DNA from: JAAOYC01 sp036481345
Lineage (GTDB): Archaea; Nanobdellota; Nanobdellia; Woesearchaeales; WJKL01
Assembly (NCBI GenBank): GCA_036481345.1
Contig: JAZGHU010000048.1
Location: 1-14,763, forward strand
Reading direction: 5' to 3'
Length of the DNA stretch: 14,763 nt
Positions 1 through 6,051 of the stretch are shown in pieces. How positions within the stretch are numbered: the stretch's first letter is position 1; each line of letters opens with the position of its first letter. The notes under the pieces were generated by a model. That model had not been told where the DNA came from, did no database searches, and saw only the letters and a program-made list of their open reading frames with translations. The position numbers and the translations under genes were made by a program.

Positions 1-272
1 AATATTTCATCAAGATCAACATATTCCTTAAATGCTGTATCTTCATCAAAGATATCATCCATATAATTACAGTTAACAGCAAAAAGCAATCCAATTAAAT
101 CTTTATTTTCTTTGCCTTCTCCAACTTTTTTAGAACTATCAGGGATTTTATTAAAACTTATATTATGAGTAGCTTTGTTAAAATTTACATTATGTATAAA
201 TTCACATAGCTGAAAGAATAATCTATCTTGAACTTCTCTACTCGCTTCAAACTGTTTATTATACATTAACAT
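1..272 (-). CDS. Hypothetical protein, N-terminal part (runs off left end)
   Basis: An open frame reads leftward from an ATG at 272 to the window edge with no stop, giving about 90 residues. The protein begins MLMYNKQFEASREVQDRLFF; a second ATG two codons in (266) is an alternative start. It is rich in Asn, Lys, Asp and Phe, with an acidic stretch (MDDIFDEDTAFKEYVDLDE) near the visible end and no membrane segment. I see no convincing ribosome binding site; the upstream DNA is A/T-rich and just follows a hairpin/T-tract that looks like the end of another leftward transcript. I do not recognise the family. Support is only an uninterrupted frame with a composition like neighbouring genes, so it is moderately likely to be real. 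Confidence 0.5.
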   Translation of the reverse strand, partial: MLMYNKQFEASREVQDRLFFQLCEFIHNVNFNKATHNISFNKIPDSSKKVGEGKENKDLIGLLFAVNCNYMDDIFDEDTAFKEYVDLDEI

Positions 273-293
273 TCTTTTATTTTATAGGAATAA

Positions 294-333
294 CAAAAAA
301 AAATAAAAAAAAGAGTAAATCAAGGACTTACTC
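294..333 (-). terminator. Hairpin plus T-tract, leftward terminator
   Basis: GAGTAA (313-318) pairs with TTACTC (328-333) around a 9-base loop. Read leftward, the hairpin is followed by a long run of T with single interruptions (294-312). It would end a leftward transcript coming from the 45-codon gene at 666-803 or from the structured stretch between. The stem is short, so the T-tract is the stronger evidence. Confidence 0.45.
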
Positions 334-414
334 CTTATCATGATTAGTCTTATACTGCTGTTTGACTATTCAGCTGTTTTTTCACATGGATAGCCTAAAA
401 CATGTTTAAAAAAC

Positions 415-663
415 AAACTAAAGGCAAAGCCTTAGTAAGCTTTTGCTTGCTGATTTCATCTTTTAACAAAAGAGAGGATCGCCCTAAGCATGGCGCATCG
501 GGTTATAAATCCTATAACCTATTGGTATTCTTTCGTTCAGCAAAGACTGATATGAATGTGTGTGGGAAATTCTTAGCCTTGCTAAGAATTTTTGATAAAA
601 AGAAAGGCTCCCCGGATTTTGGGTGTGAGGGGTGGGTAAAGAAATAAAGGGAGCCCACTTTTT
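415..663. ncRNA. Hairpin-dense region, candidate structured RNA
   Basis: This stretch has no convincing protein gene but a run of hairpins: 418-425/429-435 (one bulge), 434-440/445-451, 477-483/492-499 (bulged C), 501-507/513-519 (GGTTATA with TATAACC), a weak 529-533/542-546, 567-577/581-591 (perfect 11 bp, 3-base loop), and 606-612/649-655 (GGCTCCC with GGGAGCC). It is visibly more GC-rich than its surroundings, as expected of structured RNA in an AT-rich genome. On the plus strand the last stem is followed by CACTTTTTG, terminator-like, which suggests a rightward RNA ending near 663. Read leftward it could instead be the 3' untranslated part of the 45-codon gene, ending at the 294-333 terminator. 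I looked for RNase P and SRP RNA core motifs and saw neither. Function and strand are unknown. Confidence 0.35.
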
Positions 664-665
664 GA

Positions 666-803
666 CTATGATGCGAAGGCGTATTCGCCTTCATCACACG
701 TGAATTTGAGGTTGCGCTTATCCAGCAGCATCCTCACTTGAGTAAGTAAAGCATCCTTCAGGAAATCTTCCTGCAAACTTATGCATTTCAAATCTATCGC
801 CAT
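666..803 (-). CDS. Small hypothetical protein (45 aa)
   Basis: A 45-codon frame runs from ATG at 803 to TAG at 666-668. It has one of the best ribosome binding sites in the window: AGAGGT at 808-813, about five bases before the ATG. A TATA-like element (863-872) lies at a distance that predicts a leader of roughly 38 bases. The protein starts MAIDLKCISLQEDFLK, is amphipathic and mostly charged, with two Cys (7 and 36), an acidic patch (CDEGEY) near the end, and no signal or membrane segment. The last codons coincide with a strong hairpin (675-681 with 686-692, loop TATT), so the RNA end of the gene is also structured. I do not recognise the family. The ribosome site and promoter make it more likely real than most short frames. 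Confidence 0.55.
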   Translation of the reverse strand: MAIDLKCISLQEDFLKDALLTQVRMLLDKRNLKFTCDEGEYAFAS

Positions 804-849
804 TTTGACCTCTTTTTTTTATTATTCTTACTTTTTTGTGATATAATGT

Positions 850-890
850 GTATACCTATACTAATATATAAATGTACCTATTTTGTATAC
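850..890 (-). promoter_or_regulatory. Promoter with repeated TACCTAT operator candidates
   Basis: A TATA-like box (TTTATATATT on the minus strand, 863-872) is flanked by two direct copies of TACCTAT, at 853-859 and 875-881, exactly 22 bases apart, about two helical turns on the same DNA face. The left copy sits inside GTATA-CC-TATAC (850-861), nearly palindromic; GTATAC recurs at 885-890. A related TATACCTA motif occurs in the divergent cdc6/DUF211 promoter. This resembles a repressor site over a promoter; the regulator is unknown. Confidence 0.4.
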
Positions 891-1005
891 TGGTGTAGTG
901 ATGCGTATTTTACTATATTAACAGCATTAAGCCATTACAAGCTTTGTAACCTAAGAATTCGCTATTAACTACTCTAGAGTATTAAATGAACAAAAATCGT
1001 GTTTT

Positions 1006-2928
1006 TCAGTCAAAAAACTCCTTAATCCTATCTTCATACAATCTTGTAATCTTAATATCCCAGTCAGGTGGAAAACATTTCATATAACTTGGCCAGACAA
1101 ATCTTTCATCTAAGAATGCAATAACCCCTCTGTCTGTCTCTGATCGAATACATCTTCCAGCTCCTTGCAAACATTTAGTTATTGCTGGAAAAGTATATCC
1201 ATAATCCCATCCTTTCTGATACTTTTCATCATAATAATCAATCAATTCTTTTGTTTCCAAATCAGGCTTTTGCAATGGCAGCCCTACAACAACAACAGCT
1301 TTTAACAAATCTCCAGGCAAGTCAACACCTTCTGCATAATTCGCAGCAGCAACTCCTAACAAAACAGCTCCGCTTTCTTTATAAGATTTAAATTTCTCAA
1401 GCAATTCTTGTTTCTCTATCTTGCTCATTCCAGGCACTTCAATAAAAGTAGTCTTCTTGCAGATCCCTGTAAAATATCTGTCAACTTCATCTCTCAATCT
1501 ATAGCTTGGGAAAAAAACAACTGAGTTCCCCGGAACTAAATTTACAATCCTAGCAACATGCATTGCAATCTTTTGATACATCTCAGGACTTCTTGCAGTA
1601 AACTTTGTTGTTGTATCTGGTATAATCATCGCCAGCCTGTTTTCATCAGGAAAGGGGCTTCCATATTCTTTCTCAAAAACATTGCTAACTCCTAAAACTT
1701 CTTTATACATTGCTGTTGGAGTCAATGTCCCGCTCATAATAATTGAACAATAAGCATTGTCAAATATTTCTTTTGTAACTAAAGAAGGATCAAGACATTT
1801 GTAACTCAATGTAACAACCGGCTTTCCTTTAAATTCCTTAGAAGTTAAAATTCTTGCAAAGGCCTCATCCGGTCCATCCCATTTTAGAATAAAATTAGCA
1901 ATTCCCCCAATATAACTTCTTTTATGATTTTCTCTAATCTCCTCAGCAGCCAACTCAAAATTAGCAAGTATATCTCCATATTCCCCAATCTGTTTCAACT
2001 TATCTAAAAACTCTTCTTTCTTCATTAACCTCTCATTCTCTACTCCAAAAAAACCTTTCTCTCCTAATTTTTGCTGTCCAGTCTGAACAAATTCTTCTTT
2101 ATAATTATCAAAAATATCCCTCATTGCCCTAAGATAATCAGCAGTCTCTGCATAACCAAACTTGCTTGCCTCTTTCAAGCCATTCCTCAAACTAAAAGAA
2201 CTCAAATTTTGTGTTAACAACTCTCTAGCCCTCTTAGGTAGATTATGTCCTTCATCAACAATAATAATACACTTGCTTAATTCTTTTCCTGTTTTCTTAA
2301 AAAAAACATCTCTTATCGTAGGACTAAAAATATAATAATAATCAGAAATAATAACAGAAGCTTCTTTTGCCAGCAAAGCACTAATCTCATAAGGACATAA
2401 CTTTTCTTTAGTACAATACTCAACTAAATCTTCACAATGATATGGACTTAATTTTTTCAACTCATCAATAGCCTTCTCTGCCTTTATCGTAGGCCTTCCA
2501 GATTTCTTCCTAGAATTAACAAAAAACTCACATTTATTATCTCCCCTCATTGCTTTGCAATACTCAGTAAATTCAAAACTGCTTAATTCATCTGTTCCAG
2601 GCACAGGACACATCCACTTCTTCCCAATCAAATCAACTGCAATAATTTCTTTATCAAATTTTTTTTTAATATCTTTCAAAGTTTCCAATGCAATCAAATG
2701 TTGAGTATGCCTTGATGTCAAGAAAAAAACAGTTAATCCATTTTTGATTGCATGAGCCAAAGCAATTGGCAATGTAGCAGCTGTCTTTCCTAGACCAGTA
2801 GGAGCATGCACAATTAGATTCTTCTTCAACTTAATAGAATTATCAACTTCTTTAATTAAATCATCCTGTATATTCCTAACTACATCATAAGGAAACAACA
2901 GTTCCTTCATACCTTCATCGGTGGACAT
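1006..2928 (-). CDS. XPD/Rad3 (DinG-like) superfamily 2 DNA helicase
   Basis: An ATP-dependent 5'-3' DNA helicase of the XPD/Rad3 family, expected to unwind DNA during repair in the cytoplasm. With the start at 2928 it has 640 residues. Visible motifs are Walker A APTGLGKT (42-49), motif II DEGH (225-228; DEAH is usual), SGTLTP (motif III region), SVVFFPSY, AEGVDLPG, and motif VI QGAGRCIR near 580. Cys 107, 124, 133 and 178 (in CPYE) have the order and spacing of the XPD iron-sulphur cluster ligands. The frame stays open 43 codons upstream to 3057, but that extension does not look like helicase sequence and crosses the likely promoter. A TATA element at 2954-2961 (minus) lies about 29 bases before the 2928 ATG, implying a leaderless start; Met at 2910 is an alternative. 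A weak hairpin with T-run (991-1007) overlaps the stop. Confidence 0.93.
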   Translation of the reverse strand: MSTDEGMKELLFPYDVVRNIQDDLIKEVDNSIKLKKNLIVHAPTGLGKTAATLPIALAHAIKNGLTVFFLTSRHTQHLIALETLKDIKKKFDKEIIAVDLIGKKWMCPVPGTDELSSFEFTEYCKAMRGDNKCEFFVNSRKKSGRPTIKAEKAIDELKKLSPYHCEDLVEYCTKEKLCPYEISALLAKEASVIISDYYYIFSPTIRDVFFKKTGKELSKCIIIVDEGHNLPKRARELLTQNLSSFSLRNGLKEASKFGYAETADYLRAMRDIFDNYKEEFVQTGQQKLGEKGFFGVENERLMKKEEFLDKLKQIGEYGDILANFELAAEEIRENHKRSYIGGIANFILKWDGPDEAFARILTSKEFKGKPVVTLSYKCLDPSLVTKEIFDNAYCSIIMSGTLTPTAMYKEVLGVSNVFEKEYGSPFPDENRLAMIIPDTTTKFTARSPEMYQKIAMHVARIVNLVPGNSVVFFPSYRLRDEVDRYFTGICKKTTFIEVPGMSKIEKQELLEKFKSYKESGAVLLGVAAANYAEGVDLPGDLLKAVVVVGLPLQKPDLETKELIDYYDEKYQKGWDYGYTFPAITKCLQGAGRCIRSETDRGVIAFLDERFVWPSYMKCFPPDWDIKITRLYEDRIKEFFD

Positions 2929-2953
2929 AAACAATAAAAGAATTCCAATCTTC

Positions 2954-2961
2954 TTTAAATA
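2954..2961 (-). promoter_or_regulatory. TATA box of the helicase gene
   Basis: Minus-strand TATTTAAA is centred about 29 bases before the ATG at 2928. The spacing fits an archaeal TATA box of a leaderless mRNA and supports the shorter helicase start. Confidence 0.5.
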
Positions 2962-2976
2962 TCTTGTGGAGGTACC

Positions 2977-3001
2977 TGACCAGTGACCAGTGGAACGAAG
3001 A
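2977..3001 (+). other. Orc-box-like motif with tandem CCAGTG
   Basis: Two CCAGTG units are repeated at 7-base spacing (CCAGTGACCAGTGG, 2980-2993), followed by AACGAAG. The right half, CCAGTGGAACGAAG (2988-3001), differs by one missing A from CCAGTGGAAACGAA, the core I recall for archaeal origin recognition boxes bound by Orc1/Cdc6. It lies upstream of the helicase promoter and next to a strongly AT-rich tract (about 3007-3075), which could serve as an unwinding element. The same 14-mer recurs inverted at 11651-11664, after cdc6. An origin role is inference; it could instead be a transcription-factor site. Confidence 0.35.
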
Positions 3002-3096
3002 TTGATTGACAAAATCGATAAATATTTAAATAGGTTATTCCTACAGATATTTAGCAAAATATATTATCGACTATATACATTGAGGGGGCTATTACA

Positions 3097-3369
3097 ATGG
3101 GAGAAAAAGAAAAAATATTCAATATATTCTTCAGAGAAAAACCAGCTATGATGTTAGTTGGACTTAAAAATACAAAAGGAGCAATGTATGCTTCTTCATT
3201 AGCAAAACAAATTGATTGTACATATTCACATGTCGTAAAAATCCTTCAAGAGATGGAAAAGGCTAGCCTTATCAGCTTTGAAAAACAAGGCAGGCTAAAA
3301 CTTCTTACATTAACAAAGAAAGGAAGCGACGTAGCTGACAACATTGCAGGCATAAGAAATATCTTATAA
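3097..3369 (+). CDS. Small winged helix-turn-helix transcriptional regulator
   Basis: A 90-residue protein with the size and pattern of a single winged-helix DNA-binding domain of MarR/ArsR-like archaeal type. The stretch SSLAKQIDCTYSHVVKILQE (about 33-52) reads as helix-turn-helix, followed by MEKASLISFEKQGRLKLLTL as recognition-helix end and wing, and a C-terminal helix. No ligand-binding or dimerisation domain is attached. GAGGGGG at 3082-3088 is a strong ribosome binding site about eight bases before the ATG. Its stop is one base before the ATG of the Cys-rich membrane protein gene (3371), so the two almost certainly form an operon. It is divergent from the helicase across an AT-rich intergenic region. 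The target is unknown; autoregulation or control of the downstream gene is the simplest guess. Confidence 0.8.
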   Translation: MGEKEKIFNIFFREKPAMMLVGLKNTKGAMYASSLAKQIDCTYSHVVKILQEMEKASLISFEKQGRLKLLTLTKKGSDVADNIAGIRNIL

Positions 3370-3370
3370 A

Positions 3371-3619
3371 ATGAATTATAAGACAAAATCTACAATAACA
3401 ATTCTTGCATTAGTGGCATTCATGGTTGGAACTGGAATTTTTATTAATAATCTCGAAGGCACAATAACTGGATCTGTTGTGGTTCCTACTTGTGAATGCA
3501 GCGAAGATGCTGATTGCGATGATAGCAATAGTTGTACAGAAGATATTTGTTTATATCCAGAAAATTGTGAAGCTGCTATTTGTGTTAACAATCAAATAAA
3601 TGACTGTATTACTTCTTAG
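3371..3619 (+). CDS. Membrane-anchored Cys-rich small protein
   Basis: An 82-residue protein with a short basic N-terminus (MNYKTK), one hydrophobic segment at about residues 8-26, then GTITGSVV and an extracellular-looking tail. The tail has eight Cys in about 40 residues, arranged as CEC, then DADCDDSNSCTEDIC, then spaced single Cys. Alternating Asp/Asn and Cys of the form C-x5-C-x4-C resemble small disulphide-bonded or metal-binding modules seen in surface proteins. The ITGSVV-like junction after a single N-terminal helix is familiar to me from DPANN-archaeal secreted or pilin-like proteins, but that is recollection, not proof. The topology predicts a Cys domain outside the membrane. It is co-transcribed with the winged-helix gene (one-base gap). 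Its end overlaps the converging nuclease gene by 11 bases. Function unknown. Confidence 0.7.
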   Translation: MNYKTKSTITILALVAFMVGTGIFINNLEGTITGSVVVPTCECSEDADCDDSNSCTEDICLYPENCEAAICVNNQINDCITS

Positions 3620-5018
3620 AAATTTTATTATGTTTATTCAAAACGTTCTCAGCAACTCTCAAAAACTCTTTCTCTTTAGAACTTTCAATCAAAGCTCCAG
3701 CAGCATATTGATGCCCTCCAGCTTCTCCACCAACTTCATCCACAATCTCTTTTGCAATATCTCTTAAATCCAAATCTTTGTTTTTTCTCATTCCACTTAT
3801 CCTTAAACTAACTTTTGTCATATCCTTTTTAGATCTAGCCAAAGATAAAACATAAACTCCTTCTTCAATTCCATTTCCTTTAGAAATAATAGAAGCCATT
3901 GTTCCAATAATATTTGGATTGATTTTGTCTTCTGCATTTATTATGACAAAACCGTTTCCTTTAATCAGTTTATCTTTATTATCATTATACCAATTCAAAG
4001 CTCCAACAATCTCTCTTCGATATTCAGCTAATGTATTTAGTGCTTTTTGTCTAGCTCTTTCTTCTCCTAAACAAGCACCAATCCCAAATGAAGCTTTTCC
4101 CATTCTGCCGCATGCATTAAGTAAAGTTGCAAATTCTCTTACATCTTTTGTAGGGCTTCCTTCTTCTTCATCAGGTAAAAGATAAATATTTCCTAGAACA
4201 TCTTCGGGATTTTCTTCTTCAAATCTTTTCATAATAATTCCAGCGACCAATTTTTGCATCTCATCTTCAGTTAAATCTCTTAACTTTTTCCAACTGCTTT
4301 TTTCTTTTGGTTCAATTCCAAGATGATGTAAGAATTGTATTGCTCCTGATTCACTTCCACTCACTCCAGGAATAAATGGGTCACTGCAATATTCAAGCAC
4401 TTTGTGTATTGGTCTTGTTTGAGTTCCAAACAATCTCAATCCTCTCTTAACTTCTATTTTTCCATGTTTAATTGCAGTCTCTAAGATTTCTTTGTTTAGC
4501 TTCATAAATTCTCCTTCTTCCTGAACATCACCTATTGCTCCGATAATAGCAATATAAGCTAATTTTTCATTCTCCTCATTCAAAGCTTTTGCAAAAAGAT
4601 AAACTACTCCTGCCCCAGAAATCTCTTTGCTTCCGTCAATGCCATTCAGATGAGGATTAACATGATTTATATTTTCCCCAACTTCTGCTTCCTCTGGCTG
4701 ATGATGATCAAGCACAATTACTTCTTTTTCTTTAAGCAATTCAACTATGTCATTTATTTGCCCAGAACCAAAGTCTGCAAAAATAACATATCCATAATCA
4801 CTCTTTGCTATATCTTCTACGCCTTTTCTAGAAAGTTGCTGGAGAATAGAAATAGAATATTTTCTATTCTCTTTGTTTAGAATCTTAGTTAAGATTGCAC
4901 ATGCACTTATTCCATCTGCATCCAAATGAGAGATTACTTGAATTGTTTTGGATTTATCCCACTTCTTAAATCTCTCTACAGCCTTATCAATAGATGCAAA
5001 TAATTCATTATATTGCAT
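3609..5018 (-). CDS. DHH-family phosphoesterase, archaeal RecJ-like (GAN) nuclease
   Basis: A 469-residue RecJ-like protein of the DHH/DHHA1 superfamily. Motifs in order: HLDADG (31-36), ADFGSGQ (Asp82), the signature DHH (104-106), GAIGD (160-164), all metal-ligand motifs, and a C-terminal DHHA1 motif GGEAGGH (430-436). Archaeal relatives include GAN, a 5'-3' single-strand exonuclease that binds GINS in the replisome, and others acting on RNA ends; sequence alone does not decide which. All catalytic motifs appear intact. The start ATG (5018) lies two bases after the S15 stop, a tight operon; the S15-RecJ-like pairing is widespread in archaea. The 3' end overlaps the opposite-strand Cys-rich gene by 11 bases (3609-3619). 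Confidence 0.93.
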   Translation of the reverse strand: MQYNELFASIDKAVERFKKWDKSKTIQVISHLDADGISACAILTKILNKENRKYSISILQQLSRKGVEDIAKSDYGYVIFADFGSGQINDIVELLKEKEVIVLDHHQPEEAEVGENINHVNPHLNGIDGSKEISGAGVVYLFAKALNEENEKLAYIAIIGAIGDVQEEGEFMKLNKEILETAIKHGKIEVKRGLRLFGTQTRPIHKVLEYCSDPFIPGVSGSESGAIQFLHHLGIEPKEKSSWKKLRDLTEDEMQKLVAGIIMKRFEEENPEDVLGNIYLLPDEEEGSPTKDVREFATLLNACGRMGKASFGIGACLGEERARQKALNTLAEYRREIVGALNWYNDNKDKLIKGNGFVIINAEDKINPNIIGTMASIISKGNGIEEGVYVLSLARSKKDMTKVSLRISGMRKNKDLDLRDIAKEIVDEVGGEAGGHQYAAGALIESSKEKEFLRVAENVLNKHNKISKK

Positions 5019-5020
5019 CT

Positions 5021-5476
5021 TTATTCTAAGTACATCCTAACTCTATCTGGTTGGTATTTCCAATCTTCTGCAATCTTTCCAGTTGTTTTATAATACTTTA
5101 CAAGTCTCTTAATCTTGCTTTCTGTTAAAGTTAAACCTCTCTTAGTAGATTCGTCTTTATGATTAGCTTCAATATGCTTCCTTAACTTGATACTTTTCTT
5201 AATCAAAGCCATCAAATCTTCTGGAAGTTTTGACATTAGTTTCTTTTCTTCTAATATCTTAGTAATTCTCTTTCCAATAACTAATTTTACATCAGGAACC
5301 CCATAACTATCTCTTAATATCAATCCAATCTGAGATGGTGTTTTTTCTGATTTTGCTAACTTAACTATCAACATCTCTACTTCTTTAGCACCATGAATAA
5401 CCCATGATGGTGTTTTTTTATTAACAGGCCTTTTACTGCCGGCCTTACCTTTTTTTCTTGAATGCATTCTTGCCAT
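5021..5476 (-). CDS. rps15: 30S ribosomal protein S15 (archaeal)
   Basis: A 151-residue archaeal S15 (homologue of eukaryotic uS15/S13e), a small-subunit protein binding 16S rRNA. It shows the archaeal/eukaryotic N-terminal extension, beginning MARMHSRKKGKAGSKRP, then the PSQIGLILRDSYGVPDVK block and the C-terminal LTESKIKRLVKYYKTTGKI helix region with the WKYQPDR end. Length matches archaeal family members, longer than the roughly 90-residue bacterial form. The ATG at 5476 is preceded by AAGGTGA as a ribosome binding site. It is first in an operon with the RecJ-like gene (two-base gap). An AT-rich upstream stretch at about 5490-5515 should hold its promoter. Confidence 0.97.
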   Translation of the reverse strand: MARMHSRKKGKAGSKRPVNKKTPSWVIHGAKEVEMLIVKLAKSEKTPSQIGLILRDSYGVPDVKLVIGKRITKILEEKKLMSKLPEDLMALIKKSIKLRKHIEANHKDESTKRGLTLTESKIKRLVKYYKTTGKIAEDWKYQPDRVRMYLE

Positions 5477-5527
5477 TTTAGTTTCACCTTTATCTAATTT
5501 TTATCAATAAGGACATAAAGAAAAATC

Positions 5528-5572
5528 AAAATTTGAGTTTGTCAAATTTTTATCATGTTGGGCTTGCCCAAC
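5528..5572. other. Two tandem hairpins upstream of S15
   Basis: AAAATTTG (5528-5535) pairs with CAAATTTT (5543-5550), then GTTGGG (5557-5562) pairs with CCCAAC (5567-5572) across a CTTG loop. They lie between the S15 promoter region and the tRNA-Met terminator. They might be terminators or processing signals. A weaker short stem, TACGT with ACGTA (5592-5596 and 5609-5613), follows. Otherwise 5477-5723 holds no gene that I can see. Confidence 0.3.
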
Positions 5573-5648
5573 TTTGTCTTCATCTCCAGTATACGTTAGC
5601 TTGCACCGACGTACCCCTTGATATATGAATTTGAATTAATTGTATGTT

Positions 5649-5682
5649 TAAAAAGGTTACTAAATTGTCTAAATTTAGTAAC
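5649..5682 (-). terminator. Terminator of initiator tRNA transcript
   Basis: GTTACTAAATT (5656-5666) pairs perfectly with AATTTAGTAAC (5672-5682), a stem of 11 bp with a 5-base loop. Read leftward it is followed by CCTTTTTAAAC. It lies about 40 bases beyond the end of the leftward tRNA-Met, the right place to end that transcript. Confidence 0.5.
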
Positions 5683-5723
5683 TGTTGAACGCGCATGCGA
5701 TCATAAGGTATCGGAATAAATAA

Positions 5724-5814
5724 TAGCGGGAGAAGGATTTGAACCTTCGACCTCCGGGTCTCTCAGAAATAATCCTATGAGCCCGACGGGCACTCCTGAC
5801 TGCCCCATCCCGCT
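5724..5814 (-). tRNA. Initiator tRNA-Met (CAU), one intron
   Basis: A complete archaeal tRNA. Acceptor AGCGGGA pairs with TCCCGCT; D stem GGGC/GCCC with GG in the loop; anticodon stem TCGGG/CCCGG; variable loop AGGTC; T stem GAAGG/CCTTC with loop TTCAAAT. The anticodon is CAT (5777-5779 on the plus strand). A first A-U acceptor pair and three consecutive G-C pairs in the anticodon stem identify the initiator rather than elongator. The discriminator is A (5724) and CCA is not encoded. A 16-base intron interrupts the anticodon loop at 37/38. Mature length is 75 bases before CCA. A TATA element lies about 26 bases upstream. Confidence 0.96.
5760..5775 (-). other. 16-base tRNA-Met intron (37/38)
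   Basis: The transcript folds as a bulge-helix-bulge: CTCA pairs with TGAG as the 4-bp core, flanked by bulges TAG and AGA, with an inner GA/TC stem and TTATT loop. Cutting after the second base of each bulge removes GGATTATTTCTGAGAG and leaves the loop CTCATAA. This is the canonical archaeal tRNA intron site. Confidence 0.93.
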
Positions 5815-5834
5815 GTAATAAACATGAATTTTGG

Positions 5835-5846
5835 TATATTTATAAA
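5835..5846 (-). promoter_or_regulatory. TATA box of tRNA-Met
   Basis: Minus-strand TTTATAAATATA is centred about 26 bases upstream of the tRNA 5' end (5814), the standard archaeal spacing. Confidence 0.6.
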
Positions 5847-5875
5847 CGTTGTGGTAAATAGAATAAAAAAGAAAT

Positions 5876-5885
5876 CTTTAAAAAG
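5876..5885 (+). promoter_or_regulatory. TATA box of tRNA-Ser
   Basis: CTTTAAAAAG is centred about 28 bases before the tRNA-Ser start (5909). It and the tRNA-Met box form a divergent pair and may also drive the downstream PIN-ATPase gene. Confidence 0.55.
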
Positions 5886-5947
5886 CCACTATGATTCCAA
5901 AACACTGAGCCGCGGTCGCTTAGTCTGGCCATAGCGCTGGATTGCTA

Positions 5948-5986
5948 CGAGCATTGTTCGTCAGAAACCAACTATGGTTCGCAAAG
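5948..5986 (+). other. tRNA-Ser intron 1 (39 bases, 37/38)
   Basis: Bulge-helix-bulge fold: TTGC (5942-5945) pairs with GCAA (5981-5984), with bulges TAC (5946-5948) and AGA (5985-5987), next to the anticodon stem. The inner helix starts GAGC with GTTC, including a G-U pair. Cutting after the second base of each bulge gives the canonical 37/38 site. Confidence 0.92.
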
Positions 5987-6018
5987 ATTCAGTGTCCTTC
6001 GGGGCACGAGAGTTCAAA

Positions 6019-6051
6019 GTTAAAGTTATGCATTAAGAGCTTTAATGGACG
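6019..6051 (+). other. tRNA-Ser intron 2 (33 bases, T loop 59/60)
   Basis: Bulge-helix-bulge fold built on the T stem: TTCA (6013-6016) pairs with TGGA (6046-6049), one G-U; bulges AAG (6017-6019) and CGT (6050-6052); a perfect inner helix TTAAAG (6020-6025) with CTTTAA (6040-6045). Cutting after the second base of each bulge restores a normal 7-base T loop, TTCAAA+T. The position corresponds to about 59/60, a non-canonical site. Confidence 0.88.

Noticed and set aside
402..647. An 81-codon plus-strand open frame
   Set aside because: No ribosome site or recognisable family, composition unlike neighbouring genes, and it is filled with hairpins better explained as RNA structure.
361..669. Direct repeat TTTGACTAT at 361-369 and 661-669, like a target-site duplication around a small mobile element
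   Set aside because: No inverted ends or transposase remnant are visible between the copies, and a 9-base AT-rich repeat can easily occur by chance.
512..697. A 61-codon minus-strand open frame
   Set aside because: It starts inside the better-supported 45-codon gene in another frame, lacks its own ribosome site and crosses several stems.
415..803. RNase P RNA or SRP RNA in the hairpin-rich region
   Set aside because: I looked on both strands for conserved core motifs (P4-type GGAAAGTCC/ACAGAA, SRP helix 8 GGAAG/AGCAG) and did not find them in a suitable arrangement.
2929..3057. 43-codon N-terminal extension of the helicase
   Set aside because: Not helicase-like, crosses the TATA box and Orc-box-like motif, and the ATG at 2928 fits promoter spacing.
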